Of a DNA stretch of 64,000 nt, positions 17,448 to 26,437 are shown one piece after another. The DNA lies in NCBI GenBank assembly GCA_964369475.1, contig CAYJFK010000004.1:1-64000 (forward strand), in the 5' to 3' direction. The notes under the pieces were generated by a model. The model did not search any database and had not been told where the DNA came from. It saw only the letters and a program-made list of their open reading frames with translations. This stretch comes from CAYJFK01 sp964369475 (GTDB taxonomy: Bacteria > Bacillota > Clostridia > Oscillospirales > Feifaniaceae). Made by a program: the position numbers and the translations under genes. How positions within the stretch are numbered: position 1 is the stretch's first letter; every line of letters begins with the position of its first letter.

Positions 17448-18293
17448 TTATTCGCCACCGCCGCCGCCATCGCCAAGCTTTGCTCTCATCTTCTTTAGCT
17501 TGTACTCTGGAAGTAGGTTTAGCAGTCTGTCTTGAATAAGCTTTGGGTTTTCGCCTGCTTGTATTGCCTGTATACCTTCAACGACAATGCTCATGCATAG
17601 GTATTCTTCTTCGTGCCTCATCTTTAGTTTGTTTGCAATCGGGGCAAAGAAAACGTTTGCAAGAACCGAGCCGTAGAATGTCGTTATAAGAGCGACCGCC
17701 ATGTTAGGTCCAACGGTAGCAACGTCTTCAAGGTCCTTAAGCATGTTGATAAGACCGATAAGAGTACCAATCATACCAAAGGCAGGGCCAAGTGCTGCGC
17801 CCTTTTCATAGAGCTGACGTTCTGCAACATGTCTATCGTCTATATTGCTAAGCCAAGATTGCATCTGCGACTGTACCTTCTCAGGGTCTACCGAGTCAAC
17901 AATCATCTGAAGGCTGTTGCATAGGAAGGGATCGTTTAGGTTGTTAACATCCTCTTCAAGAGCAAGCAGACCGCTCATACGAGCCTTTCTGGCACATTCA
18001 ACAAGAGTTGTTATGTAAAAATCGGGCTGATAGACTTTAGGCATAAAGACTATCATCATATGCTTTGGTATTCTTGTTATAAACTCCAAGGGGAACATAA
18101 CTGCAAGAGCTGCAAATGTACCAAAGATAACAACGACGATACTTGTAAGGTCAAAAAGTGACTTAAGGTTTTCCGCAGCAATGCTGTATGCACCTGTTTC
18201 GACGTCCTTAACCATGATACTACCAATGACAACAACGGCAAAACATATAACAAGTCCCACCATTGACATAATATCGGGCTTACGTTTCATCAT
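17448..18293 (-). CDS. motA: Flagellar motor stator protein MotA
   Basis: Stator ion-channel subunit of 281 residues with four transmembrane segments. The conserved cytosolic segment ends in GAALGPAFGMIGTLIGLINM, and NMAVALITTFYGSVLANVFF forms the last helix pair. The C terminus ends in a glycine run (GDGGGGGE). It overlaps the preceding flbD by 14 bases; either of two adjacent ATG codons may be the start. Confidence 0.96.
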   Translation of the reverse strand: MMKRKPDIMSMVGLVICFAVVVIGSIMVKDVETGAYSIAAENLKSLFDLTSIVVVIFGTFAALAVMFPLEFITRIPKHMMIVFMPKVYQPDFYITTLVECARKARMSGLLALEEDVNNLNDPFLCNSLQMIVDSVDPEKVQSQMQSWLSNIDDRHVAERQLYEKGAALGPAFGMIGTLIGLINMLKDLEDVATVGPNMAVALITTFYGSVLANVFFAPIANKLKMRHEEEYLCMSIVVEGIQAIQAGENPKLIQDRLLNLLPEYKLKKMRAKLGDGGGGGE

Positions 18294-18525
18294 TACACCT
18301 ACCGTTTCTATCCACTTCTAAATAGGATAAAATTTGGCTTTGAATTCCATTTGCCGATTTGCGATACTCGATGATCTTCCCCATCACCTCATCCATATCT
18401 TCCTTGACAATGTAAATATTCTTATTTACAAGCCTTATGGTTGTGTCGGGGGTCGATTCAATCGTTTCAATCAGATCGCAGTTTAGCGCAAATAGCGATC
18501 CGTTGAGCCTGCTAAGTAAAATCAT
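18280..18525 (-). CDS. flbD: FlbD family flagellar protein
   Basis: Small cytosolic protein of 81 residues of the FlbD family, found in flagellar operons of Gram-positives and spirochaetes; the biochemical role is not established. MILLSRLNGSLFALNCDLIE followed by TIESTPDTTIRLVNKNIYIV is the family core. The start at 18525 is preferred over an in-frame ATG at 18546 because GAGAGGTGG lies six bases upstream of it. It is downstream of the paired hairpins at 18602-18663 and overlaps motA. Confidence 0.88.
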   Translation of the reverse strand: MILLSRLNGSLFALNCDLIETIESTPDTTIRLVNKNIYIVKEDMDEVMGKIIEYRKSANGIQSQILSYLEVDRNGRCNDET

Positions 18526-18601
18526 TTTATGCCACCTCTCACACATTCAAATCTTTTCAACTGTATTTGTGTATTCATACTTCTTGCCTTTAAGTGTCTT
18601 T

Positions 18602-18663
18602 GCCATAGGCAGACGGAAAATGCACTTTTCCGCCTGCCTATGGCGGCGGTCTACCGCCATAGG
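18602..18663 (-). promoter_or_regulatory. Two overlapping, mutually exclusive hairpins between flgE and flbD
   Basis: One hairpin pairs 18602-18620 with 18626-18644 (19 bp with one mismatch, 5-base loop). The other pairs CCTATGGCGG (18637-18646) with CCGCCATAGG (18654-18663) across a 7-base loop. They share 18637-18644, so only one can form at a time. No U tract follows either on the minus strand. They may be a switch, an mRNA-processing site separating flgE from the motor genes, or a repeat remnant. Confidence 0.6.
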
Positions 18664-18687
18664 TCGCTTTATTAAAATAGCTTTAAA

Positions 18688-21081
18688 CTATCTCTTTAGG
18701 TTTATAAGTTCTTCAAGCATGGTATCGGATACCGTTATAATTCTTGCATTTGCCTGATAGCCTCTCTGTGTTACTATCATGTCGGAAAACTCGTTTGTAA
18801 GGTCAACATTCGACATTTCAAGTGTACTACTCGATAGACCGCCCGTACCGCCCGAACCGGGATCAGCAAGAACAGGGTCGCCCGAGTTTACTGTTGCCGA
18901 GTAGTAGTTGTTACCGACAAGCTCAAGTCCTCTTGGGTTGGAGAAGTTTGCAAGAGAAATTTTACCCGCAATGATCGTGCCCTTGTCGGGGTGAGCTACT
19001 GTAATTGTACCGTCCGAGCCAATCGAAACCGATGTTAGCTCGTCGAGTGTAATTGTGCCGCCCTCTGTACCGTCCTTTAGACCGAATGTTACTGTCGAGA
19101 ATCCAAGATCTCTCGATTCAACCGAGGGGAATACAGTAAACTCAGCTCCGCCTGTTAGTCCGCTAACCGATGTTCCGTTTGTCGCATCGACTCCGTTTAC
19201 AGAGCGGAAGTATGTGTTAAGATCGTCAAATCCCGGGTTTGACATCTGCATGTAGTCGCCATCTGCACTTTGAAGTAGAATAGATGCCGCTACCGTGTCA
19301 TCCATTATCTGTGTCGAGTAGTCCTTGCCGCCAACATTCATGTTGATCGTCCAGTAGTTGCCGTTTGGATCTTCTGTAAATGTTGCCGAAAGATCGTTAC
19401 CGGCTACAAGTCCAGACCCGTCAAAATCTGTGCTTGTTTCCATAAAGAACATGTTTCCGCCAAAGAAACCGTCGAGAATGTCTCCCTCTAAGTATCCCTT
19501 TTCAACACCAAAGTTACTGCCGGCAATCTGTGCACCTGTAAGCGACAATGTCATTGCGCTCTGAGCGGCTACCGACTTGTAGTCGTGCCATGTCGAGCTT
19601 GTATTTAGCGCCGCTTCAAAGTCTGCCGCATAAGTTGGGGAAGTAGAGTCTACACCCAAGTTCTTTTGCATATCAGCAAGGGCTGGGATGCTTACAGTAA
19701 TAGTGCCATCGAGCGGATCGCTTGTAGACAATGTTACCGTGCTACCAGGTGTTACAGCCGCGCCTGCTTCCGGCTGATAAGTTTTACCGTTTACCTCTAC
19801 CGCAAGGTTGTATGCCCCTGTTACCGCATCAAGCCCTGATACTGTAAAGTCCATAACGCCTGCATATGGGAAATCAGCGCTTACAGCAGTTACCTTAACA
19901 CCGCCGAGGAAGTGCTTAGGAGCTGTAAAGTTTGCAAGCTGTGGTGTTCCTACATATCCTGCAAGTTCAGCAATTTCAAGCGTTTCGCCATCTGCAAAGT
20001 CGAGCTCGATCGAGCCGCCACCCGTTGCCGAATTTAGCGTTATGGGATATGTGGTAGATCCCGAAATGCTGTCCAGAGTATAGTCTACACCGTTTAGTGT
20101 TGCTGTTATCGAGTATGTCGACGCCGTCGCATCAAATGTTACGTTAAAAGCAACATTTGCCTGATCGCTCGATGCTACATCTGTCGATGGTGTAAAGTTT
20201 GTAATTTCAAGTTGATCTCCAAAGAATCCTGTATTAGCTTCAAGCATCGCCTCGTCTGCCTGCGCCGAACCTTGGAAGGTGCCTACAACAGCATCTGTAC
20301 CAAAAAGATTTTCGTCGGCTGTAATTGTAAATGGGCCTGCGGCGTGGTCTTTGCCGTCGTTTGCCTCTCTAATAGCGGCATTTATAACATTGTTAAGCTC
20401 TGTCATGGACTCGAACTTCTCGAATGCATTTAGCTGAACGACTATCGCACCTGTACTTGCAATCTCTGCAACAGCCTTTAGACCTGCCGGTAGCTCCTCG
20501 CTAGATCCTATTGCTATGCCGATGTTTCCAAGCTCTGTTGCTTTGGAAGCTGTAATTGTGTATGTAACACCGTTTACAGTCTCTGTTACGCTCGAAGATT
20601 TAGAATCGACCGCTCCAACATTGTCGATCTTGATCTTCTGTGTTCCTGGCTCGCCATCTGCCGAGGTTGCACCGAGAACAAAGTTACCGTTTATATCTGT
20701 TAGGTATCCGTTGGAGTCGTAATCCAAAAGACCTGCTTTTGTGTAGAAAACATTACCGTCCGGATCCATAACTTGTAGGTATCCTTCGCCAACAATAGCA
20801 ACGTCTAAGCCAAAGCCTGTCGACTGCATACTGGACTGTGTTTGAAGTGTTTGAATACCTGCAAGGCTAACGCCGTAACCTACTACCGATGGGTTTGTAC
20901 CACCGCTGTTTGTTGTACCTTCCGATGCTCCTTGAAGTGTTTGATAGAGAAGATCAGAGAAGATAGCACGCTGTGATTTGTATCCGTATGTGTTTACATT
21001 GGCGATGTTGTTACCTATGACGTCCATTCTCGTCTGGTGCGTCTTTAGTCCCGACACGCCCGAAAACATAGCTCTGTTCAT
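18688..21081 (-). CDS. flgE: Flagellar hook protein FlgE (long form)
   Basis: Hook subunit of 797 residues, clearly longer than the roughly 400-residue enteric form because of a large central region. The N terminus MFSGVSGLKTHQTRMDVIGN followed by NIANVNTYGYKSQR and the C terminus SSTLEMSNVDLTNEFSDMIV plus QRGYQANARIITV are the conserved hook ends. The central part is rich in Thr, Gly, Ala, Asp and Ser and has few basic residues, as expected of surface domains. It is exported after capping by FlgD. Confidence 0.95.
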   Translation of the reverse strand: MNRAMFSGVSGLKTHQTRMDVIGNNIANVNTYGYKSQRAIFSDLLYQTLQGASEGTTNSGGTNPSVVGYGVSLAGIQTLQTQSSMQSTGFGLDVAIVGEGYLQVMDPDGNVFYTKAGLLDYDSNGYLTDINGNFVLGATSADGEPGTQKIKIDNVGAVDSKSSSVTETVNGVTYTITASKATELGNIGIAIGSSEELPAGLKAVAEIASTGAIVVQLNAFEKFESMTELNNVINAAIREANDGKDHAAGPFTITADENLFGTDAVVGTFQGSAQADEAMLEANTGFFGDQLEITNFTPSTDVASSDQANVAFNVTFDATASTYSITATLNGVDYTLDSISGSTTYPITLNSATGGGSIELDFADGETLEIAELAGYVGTPQLANFTAPKHFLGGVKVTAVSADFPYAGVMDFTVSGLDAVTGAYNLAVEVNGKTYQPEAGAAVTPGSTVTLSTSDPLDGTITVSIPALADMQKNLGVDSTSPTYAADFEAALNTSSTWHDYKSVAAQSAMTLSLTGAQIAGSNFGVEKGYLEGDILDGFFGGNMFFMETSTDFDGSGLVAGNDLSATFTEDPNGNYWTINMNVGGKDYSTQIMDDTVAASILLQSADGDYMQMSNPGFDDLNTYFRSVNGVDATNGTSVSGLTGGAEFTVFPSVESRDLGFSTVTFGLKDGTEGGTITLDELTSVSIGSDGTITVAHPDKGTIIAGKISLANFSNPRGLELVGNNYYSATVNSGDPVLADPGSGGTGGLSSSTLEMSNVDLTNEFSDMIVTQRGYQANARIITVSDTMLEELINLKR

Positions 21082-21157
21082 AAATTACTCCTTTTTTAAA
21101 ACCGCTCTTTACCCGTCTGTCGTTCGGGGTAAAGCAAGCCTCCTCAAAAGGTCCGGC

Positions 21158-21559
21158 TTATACTATTACGGTTCCTTCGATGTTTGTAAATACATTACCT
21201 TTCATCTCGCTGCTGTCTACGGCAGTAATAACTGTGTTGTTCTTAATGTTAACAACAAATGCCGTGCCACCAACAAGTATTAATGTGTCGTTAAGGTTTT
21301 TCTCCCCTGCAAGGCGCACACCTTCATTAAGACGCTCTATACTGTCGTCGGAGAGCTCTATATTCTTTTCAACAGCACGCTTAACGGCATGACGGGAAAA
21401 GGCGACATTACTGTTTTTATCAAGCTGGGCTTTAAGTATGTCTTGGAAGCTCTCTGTTTCGGTATTTTGCGCCGTATTTGTGTTCTGTCTAATGTGCTGT
21501 TCTATGCCGGGGGTTCCCGATGTTACGGGTCTATACATTTTTAGCCGCATATCATCCAT
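21158..21559 (-). CDS. Flagellar operon protein (TIGR02530 type)
   Basis: 133-residue protein of the conserved family found between flgD and flgE in Bacillus and Clostridia; probably a hook-assembly accessory protein, but the function is not established. The recognisable part is FSRHAVKRAVEKNIELSDDS, then RLNEGVRLAGEKNLNDTLIL and AFVVNIKNNTVITAVDSSEM. It lies 76 bases before flgE and 40 after flgD. An internal ATG (MRLKMYRP) could also be the start. Confidence 0.85.
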   Translation of the reverse strand: MDDMRLKMYRPVTSGTPGIEQHIRQNTNTAQNTETESFQDILKAQLDKNSNVAFSRHAVKRAVEKNIELSDDSIERLNEGVRLAGEKNLNDTLILVGGTAFVVNIKNNTVITAVDSSEMKGNVFTNIEGTVIV

Positions 21560-21599
21560 GACTCGGCCTCCTTAATCTGCTCTTGCGGCAGGTTAATTT

Positions 21600-22343
21600 T
21601 TAAATGCTCATTGTCTTTAACATGCTTGCTTTGTAAACGCTCTTTTTGCCGTTTGCATCTTCTACAACAACATTTACATAGTAAGTCGTGTTGGGATTAA
21701 GACCCACAATGTTCTCCGTGTAAAGACCGCTTTGGCCTTCCATACCGTACAGTGTTCCTTCTTCTACAAGTTCTACCGTGTCAAACGGGCCTTCTTCCGA
21801 GTAATATACGCTGAATTTCAGTCCCGATTCAGCAATTTCGTCCTCTGTCGGTACAGGCCATTCAAGCGTAGCTTGGCTCGAACCGATTCCCGAAACACCA
21901 ATATCCATTATTTCGGTATTCAGTGTAGCCCCTTCCGATGCGCCAACCTCCATAAGCTGATACATCTCGTACTTTTTACCGCCTATGTAGAGTACGTACT
22001 CGTTGTCCACCATGGAAATCTTGTCTACAATTCCGGTAGTCGTCTCAATTTCACCACCAACAGTGTATCTCGAGGCCGTAACCTCTTTACCGACAAGCGA
22101 AATTGCATAGTTTTGCTGAGAGTGGTAGGACATGTCCTGCATTTCCGTTACCATTGTGTATTGTGCCATTTGTGTAATCATCTGGGTATCGTCCATCGGA
22201 TTTGTAAAATCTTGGTTTTGCATCTGTGCTACCATTAGATTTATAAAATCCATGGGATCCATAAAGGCTTGCTCGTCCTCTGTTGTAAATACTGCGTTGT
22301 ATGTATTTCCCGATGTGCCGAGCACTCTATCGACTTCAGCCAT
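21600..22343 (-). CDS. flgD: Flagellar hook capping protein FlgD
   Basis: Scaffold that caps the growing hook; 247 residues. The conserved N terminus is FINLMVAQMQNQDFTNPMDD followed by TQMITQMAQYTMVTEMQDMS. The C-terminal half (about 150-245) has an Ig/fibronectin-like strand pattern (SQATLEWPVPTEDE, GLNPNTTYYVNVVVEDANGK). It follows fliK by 18 bases. Confidence 0.93.
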   Translation of the reverse strand: MAEVDRVLGTSGNTYNAVFTTEDEQAFMDPMDFINLMVAQMQNQDFTNPMDDTQMITQMAQYTMVTEMQDMSYHSQQNYAISLVGKEVTASRYTVGGEIETTTGIVDKISMVDNEYVLYIGGKKYEMYQLMEVGASEGATLNTEIMDIGVSGIGSSQATLEWPVPTEDEIAESGLKFSVYYSEEGPFDTVELVEEGTLYGMEGQSGLYTENIVGLNPNTTYYVNVVVEDANGKKSVYKASMLKTMSI

Positions 22344-22361
22344 TTTTAATCCTCCCCTCTC

Positions 22362-23474
22362 TTAAATGTACATATTTAGTCCGTCGTCCAAAACTGCACT
22401 TTGCGGTGCGACCTCTACCTCTGCCACTATTTCTTCCGATGCGGCATAGTATGGCCGTTCTCCGCTAAAGGCCTGTCTGTTTGCAAACTGACCTCCGTTT
22501 GACATTCCAAACTCGAGCCCTGCTTGCTGTCCGCTTGATGTTTCGATGACAGCCTCTCTAACTTCAACTTGAAGTGGCTTCATTGTGTCTTGAAGGTGTG
22601 CCATATTGCTGTTTAAGAGCTTTACGGTAGCTTCGCTTGCCGCTGTAATTCTCACCGTCATCTTGCCTGCTGTTTCGACCAATTTAATGGTAATCTCACC
22701 AAGTGACTCAGGTTTTAGCTTAACGGTAAACTCGCTTTTACCTTCGTTTATGCCTTCTTCAAGCCCTGACATGATCTGCGATGTTATGTCTGTTTCAAAG
22801 ACCTGTCCTTTTGGTACTGTGCTCTCAAGCTTTAATGTGTTTAGATTTAGTGTTTGCGGAATTATCTCTGTTTCACCTTCGCTATCTACCGACTTTAGAA
22901 GCTCTTTTGCTTTGGAAACTGCATCGGAAAACATCTGTTCTGATCCAAAATTTGTAGCAGTCGGCGATACTTTGGAAAATGTTGCCTTAATATCGGCAAG
23001 ACCTTCAGGGCTAAAGTTTAGGGCAAATTCACCAGTGTTTTTTTCTGTGGTGTTCTGTCCATTTTGAACCCCTTGCGCAAGTGGGTTTTGCTGTGCAACA
23101 GCGCTGTCTATCGGTTTTTGCAGTAGAGTGACAAGTTCTTCCAAGTTTATACTTCCCGTTTGCTGTGATATAGCGGATATTTCAGTAAGTGCATTTTGCA
23201 AGTCTTCGCTTAAAACCGATATATCGCTAACAGGTGTACTGCCGAGCATCATAGCGGCATATGCCGAAAGAAGTTCTTGTTCTTCACCTTCTAATAACTC
23301 TCCGTCCGCAGGCACTGCTTGCATGTCGATCATGTTTTGGAATACTGCGGCAAACGGATCTGCTATAACGCCCCCGCCCCACGCGGAACTGTCTGTGCCA
23401 CCTACACCGCCCATCGAGCGGCCCTTTGCAAGCCCTACTGCCTGCATACTCATTGCTGCCTGAGTTGCGTTCAT
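22362..23474 (-). CDS. fliK: Flagellar hook-length control protein FliK
   Basis: Exported molecular ruler that measures the hook and triggers FlhB switching; 370 residues. The N-terminal two thirds are variable and of low complexity. The C-terminal Flg_hook domain (about 250-330) is recognisable as SEFTVKLKPESLGEITIKLV, VRITAASEATVKLLNSNMAH and LQDTMKPLQVEV. A repeat element lies between this gene and fliJ, upstream in transcription. Confidence 0.9.
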   Translation of the reverse strand: MNATQAAMSMQAVGLAKGRSMGGVGGTDSSAWGGGVIADPFAAVFQNMIDMQAVPADGELLEGEEQELLSAYAAMMLGSTPVSDISVLSEDLQNALTEISAISQQTGSINLEELVTLLQKPIDSAVAQQNPLAQGVQNGQNTTEKNTGEFALNFSPEGLADIKATFSKVSPTATNFGSEQMFSDAVSKAKELLKSVDSEGETEIIPQTLNLNTLKLESTVPKGQVFETDITSQIMSGLEEGINEGKSEFTVKLKPESLGEITIKLVETAGKMTVRITAASEATVKLLNSNMAHLQDTMKPLQVEVREAVIETSSGQQAGLEFGMSNGGQFANRQAFSGERPYYAASEEIVAEVEVAPQSAVLDDGLNMYI

Positions 23475-23509
23475 TTTTTCACCTCCTCAAAATTAATGTT
23501 ATATAGTAA

Positions 23510-23536
23510 GTACATAATGTACCGCCTACCGAGAAA
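23510..23536 (+). repeat. 27-bp direct repeat, left copy, flanking repeat element 1
   Basis: Identical to 23684-23710. It begins with the small palindrome GTACATAATGTAC and continues CGCCTACCGAGAAA. It does not resemble the sequence flanking the other copies of the element. Confidence 0.95.
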
Positions 23537-23683
23537 CTTAAAATCAAGCCCTTTCGAAAGGAGGGGGAGCGGCGAGGGGGCACCATCAGGGTGACCACTG
23601 GCGTTAAATTCCCGCCCCGAGGGCGCTAAAATCAGCTTTGGCTGATTTCTCATCTTGGAGAAAACACTTTTTCTTCAAGATGA
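23537..23683 (+). repeat. Structured interspersed repeat, copy 1 (inside the flagellar operon)
   Basis: About 147 bp, non-coding. It is highly similar to 36297-36439 and, on the other strand, to 42623-42762. It shares GGGGGAGCGGCGAG, GGGCACCAT, GCGTTAAATT and CCGAGGG, and ends in two hairpins: ATCAGC/GCTGAT, then TCATCTTGGAGAAAA / TTTTTCTTCAAGATGA. The last stem differs from copy 2 by a compensated base-pair change (T-A here, G-C there), which argues that the fold is maintained. It is flanked by 27-bp direct repeats. Confidence 0.88.
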
Positions 23684-23710
23684 GTACATAATGTACCGCC
23701 TACCGAGAAA
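23684..23710 (+). repeat. 27-bp direct repeat, right copy
   Basis: Exact copy of 23510-23536. Together they bracket the 147-bp element. Confidence 0.95.
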
Positions 23711-23712
23711 AA

Positions 23713-24168
23713 TCAATCTTTTTTTCCCATCTTTCTGCCGATGCTCGTGTTTACAAGCTCTGAAATGTCGTTTTCTACCTCTTTGTTTAGCTTGTACATG
23801 TACTCTTCTCTTTGACGCTCCTCGAGCTTATCAAGCACCGACACACCTTGAGATGCACTGACCACGACATTCCTTTGGATTTCAACTGCCTCGGTCGCTC
23901 TGATAAGTGCTTTTTGCAGTTCGGTTATCTGCTTTAGTGTGTTGTCGAACATAAAACCATATGTAGCAAGTTCGGCCGCCATAAGGCCTGTTTCTTGCTT
24001 TTTCTTAAACTCCTCGTTTAACTCGATTCTATATTCCTCTATCTTTGTCTTTTGTTCTTCAATCTCTTGCTCTTTTGCACGTAGTCTTGATAATGTCTGC
24101 TTTTCTTTGTCTAATACCTGTTCACGGTAACCACGCATCTTGTCAAGTGAAAATACAAATTGTTTCAT
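23713..24168 (-). CDS. fliJ: Flagellar export chaperone FliJ
   Basis: Coiled-coil protein of 151 residues that links the FliI ATPase ring to FlhA. It starts FVFSLDKMRGYREQVLDKEK, the typical FliJ opening, and is almost entirely helical with heptad-like Leu/Ile spacing and many Glu, Lys and Gln. It follows fliI by 45 bases. The repeat element begins 2 bases after its stop codon, so the operon is interrupted by about 240 non-coding bases before fliK. Confidence 0.87.
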   Translation of the reverse strand: MKQFVFSLDKMRGYREQVLDKEKQTLSRLRAKEQEIEEQKTKIEEYRIELNEEFKKKQETGLMAAELATYGFMFDNTLKQITELQKALIRATEAVEIQRNVVVSASQGVSVLDKLEERQREEYMYKLNKEVENDISELVNTSIGRKMGKKD

Positions 24169-24213
24169 TTAAATTCTCCATACAAAACTAATTTGAACGG
24201 CCTAACCTTCGCA

Positions 24214-25536
24214 CTACTTAACTGCCTGCTTTAATAGATGTAGCGTTTCGTTAAATGTGAAAGCTTGGTCGACCTCCTGCCGCAAGAAGTGATTTATCCT
24301 GTCTATTCTGGCTATCGCCTCGTCTAAAGCAGGATTTGTACCGCTTTTATATGCACCGATTGAAATTAAATCTTCGTTATCTCTGTATGTCGCCATATAA
24401 CTTCTAAGTTTATTTGCCACCGCCCTGTGATCAGGGTCTACCACTTCGTTCATAATACGGCTTATACTGCCCAGTATATCGACCGCCGGATAGTGGTTTT
24501 TTGCCGCAATCTTACGAGATAACATTATGTGTCCGTCTATTATGCCTCGAACGGTATCGGCTATTGGTTCGTTGCTGTCGTCGCCCTCTACAAGAACTGT
24601 GTATACACCTGTTATAGAGCCTACTTCAAAATTTCCCGACCGCTCAAGAAGTTTTGGCAGTGCCGAGTATATCGATGGAGTATAACCTCTTGCAACGGGC
24701 GCTTCGCCTGTGTTAAGGCCTATCTCTCTTTGCGCCATTGCAAAACGTGTCAGCGAGTCCATCATAAGCAAAACGTCCTTGCCTTGCCGCTGGAAATACT
24801 CTGCTATGGCAGTCGCTGTCTGTGCGCACTTGCTTCTCATAATGGCAGGTTGGTCACTGGTCGCTACGACAAGCACAGATCGTGCCATGCCCTCAGGCCC
24901 TAAGTCTCTGTTTATAAATTCCACAACTTCACGACCACGCTCGCCCACAAGTGCAATAACATTTATATCTGCCGTTACATTCCTTGCTATCATACCCATT
25001 AGTGTACTCTTGCCGACGCCCGATCCTGCAAAAATGCCAATTCTCTGTCCCTTGCCGACCGTTAAAAGCCCGTCTATCGGTTTTACGCCAAATCTTATAA
25101 CTTCCGATATAGGCGGCCGCTCGAGCGGATTAGATGGAGTTCCTACAATCGAAACAGGCTCTCCCGGCGCAAGCTTTGGCCCTTGATCGATCGGGTTACC
25201 GAGAGCATCTACAACCCTGCCTACAAGATCGTTTCCTGCCTTTATCGAAAGCTTCTCGCCTGTGTTGATAACAGCGCATCCATACCCTATGCCGTCTATA
25301 TCCTGATAGGGCATTAAAAAGGATTTGCTACCTTCAATTCCCACGACCTCGCAAACGAGATTTTCACCTGTGTCTGATCTAATGTAGCAAATATCTCCTA
25401 TGCTACACACAAGTCCTGTTGCCTCGACTGTCATTCCTACAATTTTGCTAATCTTGCCCTCGTGCGATAGCAAGTCGGAGATTTTAAGCGTTCTGCCGAG
25501 CGACGATATGTCGAGCATACTATCTATATTGACCAA
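24214..25536 (-). CDS. fliI: Flagellum-specific ATPase FliI
   Basis: Hexameric ATPase of the export apparatus, related to F1 beta; 440 residues. The P-loop is FAGSGVGKST near residue 170, Walker B is VLLMMDSLTRFA, and ALVGERGREVVEFI is the conserved arm. The order fliH-fliI-fliJ is canonical. The 100-base gap before it (25537-25639) has no gene. Confidence 0.97.
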   Translation of the reverse strand: MVNIDSMLDISSLGRTLKISDLLSHEGKISKIVGMTVEATGLVCSIGDICYIRSDTGENLVCEVVGIEGSKSFLMPYQDIDGIGYGCAVINTGEKLSIKAGNDLVGRVVDALGNPIDQGPKLAPGEPVSIVGTPSNPLERPPISEVIRFGVKPIDGLLTVGKGQRIGIFAGSGVGKSTLMGMIARNVTADINVIALVGERGREVVEFINRDLGPEGMARSVLVVATSDQPAIMRSKCAQTATAIAEYFQRQGKDVLLMMDSLTRFAMAQREIGLNTGEAPVARGYTPSIYSALPKLLERSGNFEVGSITGVYTVLVEGDDSNEPIADTVRGIIDGHIMLSRKIAAKNHYPAVDILGSISRIMNEVVDPDHRAVANKLRSYMATYRDNEDLISIGAYKSGTNPALDEAIARIDRINHFLRQEVDQAFTFNETLHLLKQAVK

Positions 25537-25639
25537 GCCAAAAACCTCCCTTTAGAAATTTGCCTTTTGCTTATATAGTGATGAACGGTCGATCTTTTTA
25601 CGGTATATTACAGCACGTGCTCTTGATTGAGAATACCTA

Positions 25640-26437
25640 TCAATCGTTTGTAAATATATCCCTAAGATTTTCAGCCTGCACAGATACAGTTGCAACGACC
25701 GTTCCCTCGGGCGAATTTACCCTTACGATGTCCGTTTCACCCGGCACAGGGCTTACCTTTGCTTTTCCTTGGAACTCAGGCTCCTCGAGCTCTCTTTTTA
25801 TGTGCTCTACAAGCCCTGCAAGTCCTTCAGAGAGCTCGACCTCGAGCCATGTGGCATTTTTAATATTTCTAACTGTCTGCATTACAAGTGTTGCCAGTAT
25901 GCGGTCGTTTTCCTGTATCTTTTGGTGAATCATCTTCTCGGCTATGTCTACCGCCAAAATTTTAAGCTGACTAGCATACTTTTCCATGTATTCGCTTTGT
26001 AGTTTTTGCATTAATTCGAGCTGTTTATCAACCTTGTCAAGACTGTCTTTTAGCTCCCCCTTGCGCTGTTTTAAAGCGTCGGAATATGCCTTGTGACGGC
26101 TCTCTTCGCATAGCTCTTTTATTTCCTCTTGATATAGCTCTATAAGATCTTCCCTCGTAAGCTCCGGTCTTTGCGGTTCGGGTTCGGGTTCCGGTTCGGG
26201 CTCGGGCTCGGGCTCTTGAATTGCGGTTTCTTCCGCCTCGCCTTGCTCGATTTCTGACTGCTCGCCCTCTACTGCGTCGCCCTCTTGCATCTCACCATCA
26301 TCGCCAATTTGGTCTTGCACCGCCTCGTTTTCTTCGAGCTCCATTTCATCAAGCAGCTCTAAAGGAAGCTTTACATCGGGGATTTTTACCGCCTCGCCTG
26401 TTATAACAACTCGTCCTTTTTTTATAATATCAGGCAA
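25640..26437 (-). CDS. fliH: Flagellar assembly protein FliH
   Basis: Negative regulator and stator of FliI; 265 residues. The N-terminal third is acidic and ends in a tandem Glu-Pro run (about eight EP units, near residues 73-89). A long coiled coil follows (about 95-165, LIELYQEEIKELCEESRHKA), then a C-terminal globular domain (SQLKILAVDIAEKMIHQKIQ, FQGKAKVSPV). It overlaps fliG by 8 bases. Confidence 0.88.
   Translation of the reverse strand: MPDIIKKGRVVITGEAVKIPDVKLPLELLDEMELEENEAVQDQIGDDGEMQEGDAVEGEQSEIEQGEAEETAIQEPEPEPEPEPEPEPQRPELTREDLIELYQEEIKELCEESRHKAYSDALKQRKGELKDSLDKVDKQLELMQKLQSEYMEKYASQLKILAVDIAEKMIHQKIQENDRILATLVMQTVRNIKNATWLEVELSEGLAGLVEHIKRELEEPEFQGKAKVSPVPGETDIVRVNSPEGTVVATVSVQAENLRDIFTND

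Noticed and set aside
23510..23710. CRISPR-like array (27-bp repeats)
   Set aside because: Only two repeats, spacing 147 bp, and the intervening sequence is a repeated element, not a spacer; no cas genes.
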